From the NCBI RefSeq assembly GCF_009707465.1, contig NZ_CP046120.1:2075501-2139500 (forward strand): 64,000 nt of DNA. Reading direction: 5' to 3'. The DNA is from Novosphingobium sp. Gsoil 351. GTDB lineage: Bacteria; Pseudomonadota; Alphaproteobacteria; Sphingomonadales; Sphingomonadaceae. Of this stretch, positions 56,652 to 64,000 are shown one piece after another. A model generated the notes under the pieces. That model was not told where the DNA came from and searched no databases. It saw only the letters and a list, made by a program, of their open reading frames with translations. The position numbers and the translations under genes are program-made. Within the stretch, counting starts at the first letter, position 1; each line of letters starts with the position of its first letter.

Positions 56652-57059
56652 TCACCCCTTCGTCTGGAGCTCCGCCGCCATCAGCTCCCACAGCTTGTTG
56701 ATCGCCTTCAACGGCCGGACCATCACCTTGAAGTCGCGGATCTTCCAGTCGGCATCGAACGCGATCAGGTCGATGCCGTTGATGGTGATCCCGTCGATCT
56801 CGGCGACGAATTCGAGGCACGCCTCGTGCCCGTCGACCAGCTCGCGGACATAACGGAACTTGGCGTGACCGCCGGGCGAGCCGAGCACCTGGCCCGCGGC
56901 GCTGAGATAGGCGATGACCTTGGTCTTGCCGGCTTGGGGGGTGTGGACCACCGGCGAGTGGAACACCGCGTCTTCGGCGAGGATTTCGGCCAGCTCGGCG
57001 GGGACGTTGCCTGCCGCCATCACGCGGTGCCAGTCGGCCAGCCCGGGGTTCTTGCTCAT
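56652..57059 (-). CDS. SnoaL/NTF2-like fold protein
   Basis: A 135-residue protein of the nuclear transport factor 2-like fold: ADWHRVMAAGNVPAELAEIL then AEDAVFHSPVVHTPQAG, the common N-terminal helices and first strand; WKIRDFKVMVRPLKAI closes the sheet. Family members are isomerases, hydrolases or ligand binders; no active site is clear here. ATG 57059 overlaps the stop of the glutamate-synthase-like gene (ATGA), so it is co-transcribed with it. Confidence 0.82.
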   Translation of the reverse strand: MSKNPGLADWHRVMAAGNVPAELAEILAEDAVFHSPVVHTPQAGKTKVIAYLSAAGQVLGSPGGHAKFRYVRELVDGHEACLEFVAEIDGITINGIDLIAFDADWKIRDFKVMVRPLKAINKLWELMAAELQTKG

Positions 57060-58673
57060 GCCGCTCTCCTGAAGCTGTCGCTGCGCGACGCGTCCCAATA
57101 ACGCTTGTACGGCGTGCTGGCGGGATCGGCCAGCAATTGGCCTTCCTCAACGAAGTCGTAGATCCGGTCGACCGGGTTCGAGCGCGCGCTGTTCAGCCGT
57201 TCGGACAGGTCCTGCGGGCCGATCTGCCATGGATCGTCGAGCCCCATGGCGACGACGATCTCGCGCAGCCCGGCCAGTGTCTGCTTGTGGAAATGGGCGA
57301 CCCGTGGCGCCTTGTCCGCGACCACCAGGCCGCGTTGGCGCCCGGCGTCCTGCGTGGCGATGCCGGTCGGGCAGGTATCGGTGTGGCAGCGCATCGACTG
57401 AACGCAACCGAGCGCAAACATGAACGCCCGTGCCGCGTTGCACCAGTCCGCCCCCAACGCCATGTTCATCGCCAGCCCCGCGCCCGAGTGAACCTTGCCC
57501 GAGGCGGCGAGACGCACGTCGCCTTTCAGCCCGCACCCGACGAGCGCGTTGCGGGTCAGGATCAGCCCTTCGCGCAGCGGCATGCCGATGCTGTTCGAAA
57601 GTTCGACCGGCGCCGCCCCGGTCCCGCCCTCGCCGCCGTCGACCACGATGTAGTCGAGCCGGATGCCGCTCTCGCGCATCGCCTTCATCACCGCGAACAA
57701 CTGGTGCGGCTGCCCGATGCACAGCTTGATCCCGACCGGTTTGCCGCCCGCGAGATCGCGCAGCTTCGCCGCCCATTCGAGCAGCTCGAGCGGGGTCGAG
57801 AAGGTCGAATGCGCGGCGGGAGAGATGCAATCCCGGCCAATCGCCACGCCACGCGCCTCGGCGATTTCCGGGGTGACCTTGGCCCCCGGCAGGACTCCGC
57901 CGTGGCCCGGCTTGGCCCCCCTGGCTGAGCTTGATCTCGATCATCCGCACCTGATCGTCCTGCGCGGTCGCCTCGAACCGGCTCGGGTCGAAACCGCCCC
58001 TGGCATCGCAACAGCCGAAATAGCCGCTACCGATCTCCCACACGAGGTCGCCGCCATGGACCCGGTGGTGGCGCGAAAGCCCGCCTTCGCCGGTGTCGTG
58101 ATAGAACCCGCCGATCCTCGCGCCCTTGTTGAGCGCGAGGATCGCGTTGGCGGAGAGCGCACCGAAGCTCATCGCCGAGATGTTCAGCAGCGACGCCTCA
58201 TAGGGCTTGGCGCACTGCGGCCCGCCGACTTTGATCCGCCAGCCTTCCGCAGCCTTCTCGTTCGGGGCGATCGAGTGACCGAGCCATTCGTATTCGTCGG
58301 AGTAGACGTCGAGCTCGGTGCCGAAGGGATGCGCGTCGAGCTGTCCCTTGGCGCGGGCGTAGACCAGCGCGCGCTCGTCGTGATTGAACGGCCGCCCGTC
58401 GAGATCGCTTTCGACCACGTAGGAGCGCAGAAACGGGCGCAAGTCCTCCATGATCCAGCGCACCCGCGCGACCAGCGGATAGTTGCGGCGCAAGGTATGG
58501 CGGGTCTGGACGAAATCCCACAGCGTGATCGCCAGCAACGGGGCGAGCAACCACAGCGTCCATCGCGCCGGGGGCCAGGCGGCGGCACCGACCGCCAGCG
58601 CGGCCAGGATCAATGGAATCGCGAACCGGCCCAGCCCGGCGAACGAGCTGGTCAGCCGCTTCGCGCCGATCAT
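57056..58673 (-). CDS. FMN-binding glutamate synthase family protein (frameshifted)
   Basis: A single-domain glutamate synthase-like protein with two N-terminal helices (about 10-50; LILAALAVGAAAWPPARWTL) and the GltB central/FMN domain. The first frame reads to MIEIKLSQGG (about 57915); the second resumes MAIGRDCISPAAHSTFS and contains DYIVVDGGEGGTGAAPVEL and the 3Fe-4S-type cysteines in FALGCVQSMRCHTDTCPTGI. Between them EIKLSQGAKPGHGG is expected: a C run of six at 57916-57921 should have five. The repaired length would be 538. It lacks the glutaminase domain, so it is not a classical GOGAT; role unknown. Confidence 0.85.
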
Positions 58674-58677
58674 GCCC

Positions 58678-59376
58678 TCAGGCCAGATGCTGGGCGAAGA
58701 AGTCGCGCGTGCGCTGGTCGGCCAACTTTGCCCCAGCTTCGTCGCGGCGGTCACCCATTTCTGCGGCGAACCCGTGGTCCAGCCCTGGATAGTCGTGCAG
58801 CGCGACTTTCGGGTGGCTGTCCAGGCCGGCGTGGATCGCGGCTTGGGCTTCGGGCCCGACGAAGTGGTCCGCGGTGGGAATGTGCAGCATCAGCGGGTGG
58901 GCGATCGCGTGGCTTTCGTTGAGCATCTGGTCGATCATGACGCCATAATACCCGACCGAGGCCGAGATATCGGTTCGCGTCGCCGCCATATAGGCGAGCC
59001 GTCCGCCCAGGCAGAACCCGACGAGCCCGACTTTGGCGCAGCCTTCGCTGCGACGCAGATGGTGGATCGCGGCCTCGATGTCCTTGACCCCGTCGTCGGC
59101 GTCGTATTGCTGGAAATAGCCGAATGCCTGCTGCAATTGCTCGGGCACGTCGGGATCGAGTTCGACCCCAGGAGCGAACCGCCAGAAGATGTCGGGGGCG
59201 AGCGCGAGGTAGCCAAGTTTGGCCCAATCGTCGCACTTGCGGCGGATGCCCGCGTTGACCCCGAAGATCTCGGGCACCACGATGATCGCGGCTTGGGGCG
59301 GACCCGCGGGGCGGGCGAGATAGATGGGAATGGCCCCGTCGCCATCGAGTGCCGGAATTGTCGTCGTATCGCCCAT
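58678..59376 (-). CDS. Dienelactone hydrolase family protein
   Basis: A 232-residue alpha/beta hydrolase similar to carboxymethylenebutenolidase. The nucleophile elbow is GFCLGG (Cys near 123); the acid and base of the triad are expected in IPTADHFVGPEA (Asp) and YPGLDHGFA (His). VVPEIFGVNAGIRRKCDDWA is a family signature. Natural substrates may be lactones or esters unrelated to aromatics. Its stop lies five bases before the next gene's start, so it heads a three-gene minus-strand unit. Confidence 0.9.
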   Translation of the reverse strand: MGDTTTIPALDGDGAIPIYLARPAGPPQAAIIVVPEIFGVNAGIRRKCDDWAKLGYLALAPDIFWRFAPGVELDPDVPEQLQQAFGYFQQYDADDGVKDIEAAIHHLRRSEGCAKVGLVGFCLGGRLAYMAATRTDISASVGYYGVMIDQMLNESHAIAHPLMLHIPTADHFVGPEAQAAIHAGLDSHPKVALHDYPGLDHGFAAEMGDRRDEAGAKLADQRTRDFFAQHLA

Positions 59377-59481
59377 CGTCTCAATCCTTCGCCAGCAAAG
59401 TCCGGATCAGCCTAGTCGCGCCGATTGGACTTTGCCAAGGCCGTGTGACAGGCTGCACGCCGCAGGGGGAGGAGAGCGTCC

Positions 59482-59763
59482 ATGAAGTTCCATGTCGAGG
59501 TCGATTGCACCCCCGAGGAAGCCCGCACCTTTCTGGGCTTTCCCGACGTCAGCAAGGCCAACGCGGTCTATGTCGATGCGGTGTCGAAGGCGATGAAGGG
59601 CGTGTCCGACGTCGAGAAGCTGCAGGACTACGCACAGCAGCTCGCGCCGATGGGCCAGATCGGGATGAAGCTGTTCCAGCAGTTCATGGAGAACGGGCCC
59701 GGCGCGCTGGCGGCGATGGCCGACGCGGCCACCAAGGGCGGGCGCAAGCGCAACGGCGATTGA
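59482..59763 (+). CDS. DUF6489-like small protein
   Basis: A 93-residue acidic-then-basic protein: MKFHVEVDCTPEEARTFLGF, then a helical middle (VDAVSKAMKGVSDVEKLQDY), ending in GGRKRNGD. Similar proteins of unknown function lie directly before mnmE in sphingomonads; the DUF number is from memory. A good GGAGGAGAG precedes the ATG. Probably co-transcribed with mnmE, 28 bases later. Confidence 0.75.
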   Translation: MKFHVEVDCTPEEARTFLGFPDVSKANAVYVDAVSKAMKGVSDVEKLQDYAQQLAPMGQIGMKLFQQFMENGPGALAAMADAATKGGRKRNGD

Positions 59764-59791
59764 AGCCGCGCCGGACGTTCTCGCTGCGGCG

Positions 59792-61072
59792 ATGAGCGAC
59801 ACGATCTTCGCCTTGTCGAGCGGGCCTCCGCCTGCGGCCATCGCCGTGGTGCGCATCAGCGGGCCGCATGCCGGGGAGGCGTTGCGCGCGCTGGCGGGGC
59901 GCCTGCCCGTACCGCGCCGGGCGAGCACCGCGAGCCTGCGCGATCCTGGCGACGGCTCGCTGCTCGATCGCGCGCTGGTGTTGTGGTTGCCGGGACCGGG
60001 CACCGCGACCGGGGAGGACAGCGCCGAGCTTCACCTTCACGGCGGGCGCGCGGTAGTCGCCGCGATCGAGCGCGCGCTGGCCGGGTTGCCCGGGCTGCGC
60101 CGTGCCGAGGCTGGGGAGTTCACCCGCCGCGCCTTCACCAACGGAGTGATCGATCTCGCCGAGGCCGAGGGCTTGGCCGACCTGCTCGCCGCCGAAACCG
60201 AACTCCAGCGGCGCAGCGCGCTGGCGATGGCTTCGGGCGAATTGTCGCGCCTGGTCGAAGGCTGGCGGGACAGGGTCCTGAGTTTGTCCGCCCAGCTCGA
60301 GGCCTCGCTCGATTTTGCCGATGAGGACGACGTCGCCGGGCTGCCCGCGGCGTTCGAAGCCGATTGCCGCGATCTGAGCGAGGCGCTGGCGGCTTGGCTC
60401 GCGCGGCCACACGCAGAATTGCTGCGCGACGGTTTCCGGGTGGTGATCGCGGGTCCGCCGAATGCCGGAAAGAGTACACTTTTCAACATGTTGACCGATA
60501 CCGAGGCGGCTATCGCAACCCCTATTCCGGGGACCACGCGTGACCTCTTGACGCAGCCGGTCGCGCTCGACGGGGTGCCGTTCGTGTTCGTCGATACCGC
60601 GGGGCTAAGGGCCGATAGCGCCGATCCGGTCGAGCGTATCGGGATCGCGCGGGCGGAGGCGGCGAGCGCCGCGGCAGACCTCGTGCTGTGGCTTGGGGCA
60701 GCGGACGAGCGACCGGGCGGGGCCTGGCAACTCGCGCCGCAGTGCGACCGCCCCGATAGGGATGCGGTCGCCGATCCCCGGCACGCCGTCTCCGCGCTGA
60801 CGGGTGAGGGCATCGCTTCGCTTTGTGCAGATCTCGTCGCCACCGCTCGCGTCGCCATGCCCGCGCCGGGCGCGGTGGCCCTCGGTCAACGCCAGCGCCG
60901 CTTGCTTGGCGAATGCCGCGAAGCCGTCGCCAGCGCCGCCCACCACCCCGACCCGCTGCTCGCCGCCGAACACCTCCGCCTCGCCCGCCTCGCGCTTGAT
61001 CGGCTGATCGGGCGCAGCGGCACCGAAGACATGCTCGATGCGCTGTTCGGCCGGTTCTGCATCGGCAAGTGA
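59792..61072 (+). CDS. mnmE: tRNA modification GTPase MnmE
   Basis: A 426-residue GTPase that with MnmG adds the cmnm5 group to U34 of certain tRNAs. Domains in order: N-terminal tetrahydrofolate-binding fold (FALSSGPPPAAIAVVRISGP), helical domain, inserted G domain (GPPNAGKSTLFN about 224-235, DTAGLR, a short G4 region), and the C-terminal end FGRFCIGK with the essential Cys. The G domain is rather short. The stop is directly followed by a parS-type palindrome. Confidence 0.95.
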   Translation: MSDTIFALSSGPPPAAIAVVRISGPHAGEALRALAGRLPVPRRASTASLRDPGDGSLLDRALVLWLPGPGTATGEDSAELHLHGGRAVVAAIERALAGLPGLRRAEAGEFTRRAFTNGVIDLAEAEGLADLLAAETELQRRSALAMASGELSRLVEGWRDRVLSLSAQLEASLDFADEDDVAGLPAAFEADCRDLSEALAAWLARPHAELLRDGFRVVIAGPPNAGKSTLFNMLTDTEAAIATPIPGTTRDLLTQPVALDGVPFVFVDTAGLRADSADPVERIGIARAEAASAAADLVLWLGAADERPGGAWQLAPQCDRPDRDAVADPRHAVSALTGEGIASLCADLVATARVAMPAPGAVALGQRQRRLLGECREAVASAAHHPDPLLAAEHLRLARLALDRLIGRSGTEDMLDALFGRFCIGK

Positions 61073-61088
61073 TGTTCCACGTGGAACA
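61073..61088. promoter_or_regulatory. parS centromere site 1
   Basis: TGTTCCACGTGGAACA is a perfect 16-base palindrome that matches the ParB-binding consensus TGTTTCACGTGAAACA except for one symmetric base pair in each half. It begins at the base after the mnmE stop and precedes mnmG. Two more sites lie in rsmG. Confidence 0.88.
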
Positions 61089-61132
61089 GGCCGCTTTTGA
61101 CCACGGCTATCGCGTGGGGTAACGGCGCGGTC

Positions 61133-62962
61133 GTGAGCGAGTTCGATGTCATCGTTGTCGGCGGCGGGCATGCCGGGTGCGAGGCTGCAGCGGTCTCCGC
61201 GCGGATGGGTGCACGGGTCGCGTTGGTCACGTTCGATCCGGCCACGCTCGGCGCCATGAGCTGCAATCCCGCGATAGGCGGGCTGGGCAAGGGCCATCTG
61301 GTGCGCGAGGTCGATGCCTTCGACGGCCTGATCGCGCGCGCTGCTGACGCGGCGGCGATCCATTACCGCATGCTCAATCGCTCGAAGGGGAGCGCGGTGC
61401 AGGGGCCGCGGGTGCAGGCCGACCGAGGCTTGTTCCGGCGCGCAATCCAGCGGATGTTGGCCGAGCAGGCCGGCCTTACCGTCGTCGGCGGCGAAGTCGC
61501 CGGGTTGAGCCTCGCGAACGGCAGGGTCCAGGGTGTCGAACTTGGCGACGGTTCGGTGCTTACCGCAGCGTCGGTGATCCTGTGCACCGGCACTTTCCTC
61601 GGCGGGCGGATGTTTCGTGGCGAGGAGACCTTCGCGGGCGGGCGGATCGGTGAGGCCGGGGCGCAGCGGCTCGCCGCGCAATTGCGCAACGCCGCGCTGC
61701 CGATGGCCCGGCTCAAGACCGGCACCCCGCCCCGGCTCGATGGGCGGACGATCGACTGGGCCGAGCTTCCGGAGCAAGCCAGCGACGCCGCGCCATGGAC
61801 GATGTCGGCGCTCAGCTCGCGCCGCGCCAATCCTCAATTGTTCTGCGCGATCGCCCGGACCAACGAGCGAAGCCACGACGTCATTCGCGCCAACCTCCAT
61901 CGCTCGCCGTTGTTCAGCGGCGCGATCGATGCCCGGGGCCCGCGCTATTGCCCGTCGATCGAAGACAAAATTCACCGCTTCGCTGACCGCGACGGACATC
62001 AGGTGTTCCTCGAGCCCGAAAGCCTGAACGATCACGCGGTCTATCCCAACGGCATCAGCACCTCGTTACCCGCGGACGTTCAGCTTGCGATGTTGCGGAC
62101 GATGGATGGGCTCCACCAGGTCGAGATGACCGTGCCCGGCTATGCGGTGGAATACGACCATATCGACCCTCGGGCGCTGCGGCCTTCGCTCGAATTGCGC
62201 GCGATTCCCGGCCTCTACTGCGCTGGCCAGATCAACGGGACCACCGGTTACGAGGAAGCGGCGGCCCAGGGCCTGGTCGCCGGCATGCACGCCGCGGCGA
62301 ACGCGTTGGGCAGGGAGTCCGCCCCGATCGACCGGGCCAACAGCTATATGGCGGTGATGATCGACGACCTGACACTTCACGGGGTCAGCGAGCCGTACCG
62401 GATGCTGACCGCCCGCGCCGAGTACCGGTTGCGGCTGCGCGCTAACAACGCCTCGACCAGATTGACCCCACTGGCGCTGGCCGCGGGATGTGTCGGCTCG
62501 GAGCGGGCCGAGTGGTTTGGGCGCCGCGAGGACGAGCGGATGCGCCACGAGGTTGCGCTCGATCACTCAGCCACCGCGTCCGAGCTTGATCTGCCGACAG
62601 GGTCGGGCGAGCGTCGCAGCCTGCGCGACTGGCTCCGCCTTCCCGGGGTGACTCTGGCCACCGTGCTGGGCGAAGCTGCACCTACCGACCCCGTGCTGGC
62701 CGAGGAGATCCAGGAGGACGCAGTCTACGCGCCCTACCTCGCACGCCAGGATGCCGAATTGCGCGATTTGCGGGCGAGCGAGGGGCTGCTCCTTCCCGGC
62801 ACACTCGACTATCCCGCGATCCCTGGACTGTCGAACGAGATGGCTGAACGGCTTGGCGCCGCACGGCCGTTGACGCTTGGCGCAGCAGGACGGGTCGCCG
62901 GGATCACGCCGGCTGCGCTGGCGGTCTTGCTGATCCACGCGCGGCAGCACACCGCGGCATGA
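61133..62962 (+). CDS. mnmG: tRNA uridine-5-carboxymethylaminomethyl synthesis enzyme MnmG (GidA)
   Basis: A 609-residue FAD enzyme, partner of MnmE. The FAD motif is [14 protein letters not shown] (about 6-19), followed by [20 protein letters not shown]; the second signature [17 protein letters not shown] is at about 365. GTG 61133 ([11 protein letters not shown]) is chosen as it places the FAD motif at the usual distance; TTG 61097 is an alternative. The stop overlaps rsmG (ATGA). Confidence 0.95.
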   Translation: MSEFDVIVVGGGHAGCEAAAVSARMGARVALVTFDPATLGAMSCNPAIGGLGKGHLVREVDAFDGLIARAADAAAIHYRMLNRSKGSAVQGPRVQADRGLFRRAIQRMLAEQAGLTVVGGEVAGLSLANGRVQGVELGDGSVLTAASVILCTGTFLGGRMFRGEETFAGGRIGEAGAQRLAAQLRNAALPMARLKTGTPPRLDGRTIDWAELPEQASDAAPWTMSALSSRRANPQLFCAIARTNERSHDVIRANLHRSPLFSGAIDARGPRYCPSIEDKIHRFADRDGHQVFLEPESLNDHAVYPNGISTSLPADVQLAMLRTMDGLHQVEMTVPGYAVEYDHIDPRALRPSLELRAIPGLYCAGQINGTTGYEEAAAQGLVAGMHAAANALGRESAPIDRANSYMAVMIDDLTLHGVSEPYRMLTARAEYRLRLRANNASTRLTPLALAAGCVGSERAEWFGRREDERMRHEVALDHSATASELDLPTGSGERRSLRDWLRLPGVTLATVLGEAAPTDPVLAEEIQEDAVYAPYLARQDAELRDLRASEGLLLPGTLDYPAIPGLSNEMAERLGAARPLTLGAAGRVAGITPAALAVLLIHARQHTAA

Positions 62963-63612
62963 CGCTGGCCAGCGAGGGCGAGGCGCGCGATTGGTTCGGC
63001 TCGGTGCTGGGGTGCGACGCGGCGACACTCGCCAGGCTCGACCGGCTTGTTGAACTTCTCCGCGCCGAGAACATGCTTCAGAACTTGGTTTCGGACACGT
63101 CGCTCGCGCAGGTCTGGGTGCGTCATCTCGCGGATTCGGCGCAACTCATCCATGTTTCACGTGAAACATCCCGTGGGACTTGGCTCGACCTGGGAAGCGG
63201 AGCTGGATTTCCCGGATTGGTCGTGGCCCTCTGCCGTCCAGCCGGCGAGGTAATCCTGGTCGAAAGCCGCAACCGGCGAATCGCCTGGCTCGAAAGCGCA
63301 ATCGACAGGCTGAGCATCACCAACGCCCGCGTGTTCGGAGGCAAACTCGAGGCGATGGAGACGATCCCGGCAGCGACCATTTCGGCGCGCGCCTTTGCGC
63401 CACTTGCGCGGCTGATCGCTTTATCGGCACGCTTTTCCACATCGCAAACACAATGGCTGTTGCCCAAAGGCAGAAAGGGGCGGCAGGAACTGTTGGAAAT
63501 GCCAAACACGGTCAAATCCATGTTTCACGTGGAACAAAGTCTCACCGATCCCGATTCGGTCATTCTCGTGGGTCGCGGCGTGCCCCCCGATTTCAAGGGA
63601 AAGCGCACATGA
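62959..63612 (+). CDS. rsmG: 16S rRNA (guanine527-N7)-methyltransferase RsmG (GidB)
   Basis: A 217-residue SAM methyltransferase modifying G527 of 16S rRNA; loss can cause streptomycin resistance. The SAM motif is [16 protein letters not shown] (about 74-89); [20 protein letters not shown] is the family N-terminal pattern. Two parS-type palindromes lie inside the gene and encode HVSRET (codons 65-70) and MFHVEQ (codons 188-193). Both ends overlap neighbours by ATGA. Confidence 0.95.
   Translation: MTLASEGEARDWFGSVLGCDAATLARLDRLVELLRAENMLQNLVSDTSLAQVWVRHLADSAQLIHVSRETSRGTWLDLGSGAGFPGLVVALCRPAGEVILVESRNRRIAWLESAIDRLSITNARVFGGKLEAMETIPAATISARAFAPLARLIALSARFSTSQTQWLLPKGRKGRQELLEMPNTVKSMFHVEQSLTDPDSVILVGRGVPPDFKGKRT
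63153..63168. promoter_or_regulatory. parS centromere site 2 (inside rsmG)
   Basis: TGTTTCACGTGAAACA is an exact match to the consensus ParB-binding palindrome; the flanking A and T extend it to 18 bases (63152-63169). It is read as HVSRET in rsmG. Confidence 0.93.
63521..63536. promoter_or_regulatory. parS centromere site 3 (inside rsmG)
   Basis: TGTTTCACGTGGAACA differs from the consensus palindrome at one base in the right half. It is read as MFHVEQ in rsmG, 352 bases after site 2 and 73 bases before parA. Confidence 0.88.
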
Positions 63613-64000
63613 TTCGGATGGCTATCGCCAATCAGAAGGGCGGGGTGGGCAAGACGACCACCGCGATCAATCTCGCGACCGCGCTGGCGGCGACCGGCTG
63701 GCGGACGCTGCTCGTCGACCTCGATCCACAAGGCAACGCATCCACGGGAATCGGCATCACCGCCGACGAACGCGAAAACTCCACCTACGACCTCTTGATC
63801 GACGGGCGTCCGCTGAACGAGACATTCCGGGCCACGCGGATTCCGGGCCTCGACATCGTCCCATCTACCGTCGATCTCTCCGGGGCGGAGGTCGAACTTG
63901 TCAACGTCGCCGAACGGACCGATCGGCTCAAGACCGCGCTAAAGGGCGATTCGCGTCACGATGTCTGCCTGATCGATTGCCCGCCTTCGCTGGGGTTGCT
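63609..64000 (+). CDS. parA: Chromosome partitioning ATPase ParA (partial, runs off the window)
   Basis: The first 130 residues of ParA, which with ParB and parS moves replicated origins to the poles. The start is ATG 63609, overlapping the rsmG stop (ATGA). The deviant Walker A, NQKGGVGKTTTAINLATAL, begins at about residue 8; VDLDPQGNASTGIGI and CLIDCPPSLGLL (Walker B) follow. It continues past 64000, and parB is expected next. Same family as MipZ at 15204, but with standard ParA motifs. Confidence 0.95.
   Translation, partial: MIRMAIANQKGGVGKTTTAINLATALAATGWRTLLVDLDPQGNASTGIGITADERENSTYDLLIDGRPLNETFRATRIPGLDIVPSTVDLSGAEVELVNVAERTDRLKTALKGDSRHDVCLIDCPPSLGL

Overview
The window is a compact, GC-rich chromosomal stretch from an alphaproteobacterium. 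Gene content and order point to Sphingomonadales: mipZ with a coupled J-domain gene, a DUF2497/popZ gene after tolC, petABC, DUF1491, and smr-mltA-tim44 divergent from secB. About 75 protein genes and one tRNA were found. There is no rRNA, phage, insertion sequence or CRISPR array. Intergenic spaces are short, and at least twelve gene pairs overlap by the 4-base ATGA/GTGA/TTGA arrangement.

Layout. 1-6.3 kb: the yidC tail, engB, small enzymes, dapE, and the smr-mltA-tim44 group. 6.5-12.8 kb: secB, murJ-trpS, a DUF4136 lipoprotein, dut and coaBC. 13-17.6 kb: a phosphohexomutase, J-domain protein-MipZ, panC, tRNA-Gly and apt. 17.7-22.7 kb: cytochrome bc1 (petABC, petA frameshifted), a MidA-like methyltransferase and lgt. 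22.8-31.5 kb: an acyl-CoA ligase, glnD, gltX and nadE (both frameshifted) and prs. 31.5-40 kb: an AraC regulator, hisN, and rpmI-rplT separated from pheS-pheT by two tandem AraC paralogues. 40-49 kb: class I fumarase, tolC, popZ, Fe-S genes, xth, a cell-wall hydrolase and ptsN. 49-53.4 kb: hpf, dnaQ, coaE, aroE, maf and a DUF299 kinase regulator, all on the minus strand. 53.4-64 kb: hemE-hemJ-rho, a four-gene minus-strand island, then mnmE-mnmG-rsmG-parA running off the end.

The most important region is the replication origin and centromere. The only gene-free gap above 300 bases (53393-53717) lies between the DUF299 gene and hemE, the position of the Caulobacter origin. It carries DnaA-box-like 9-mers, six GANTC sites and an AT-rich tract. 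Three parS-type palindromes follow 7-10 kb away at 61073, 63153 and 63521, around mnmG, rsmG and parA. With mipZ at 15-16 kb and popZ at 44 kb, much of the Caulobacter-type machinery for segregating and anchoring the origin lies within about 50 kb.

Two other themes stand out. First, five single-base indels break four otherwise intact genes (petA, gltX, nadE twice, and a glutamate-synthase-like gene). Four of the five lie in G/C runs, so the sequence probably contains uncorrected indels, although real mutations cannot be excluded. Second, there are two kinds of palindromic repeat: an intergenic inverted-repeat family (four copies) and a separate 133-bp palindrome inserted in frame in the smr gene. 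I found no clear new multi-gene system; the origin/parS region and the in-frame palindrome are the best leads.
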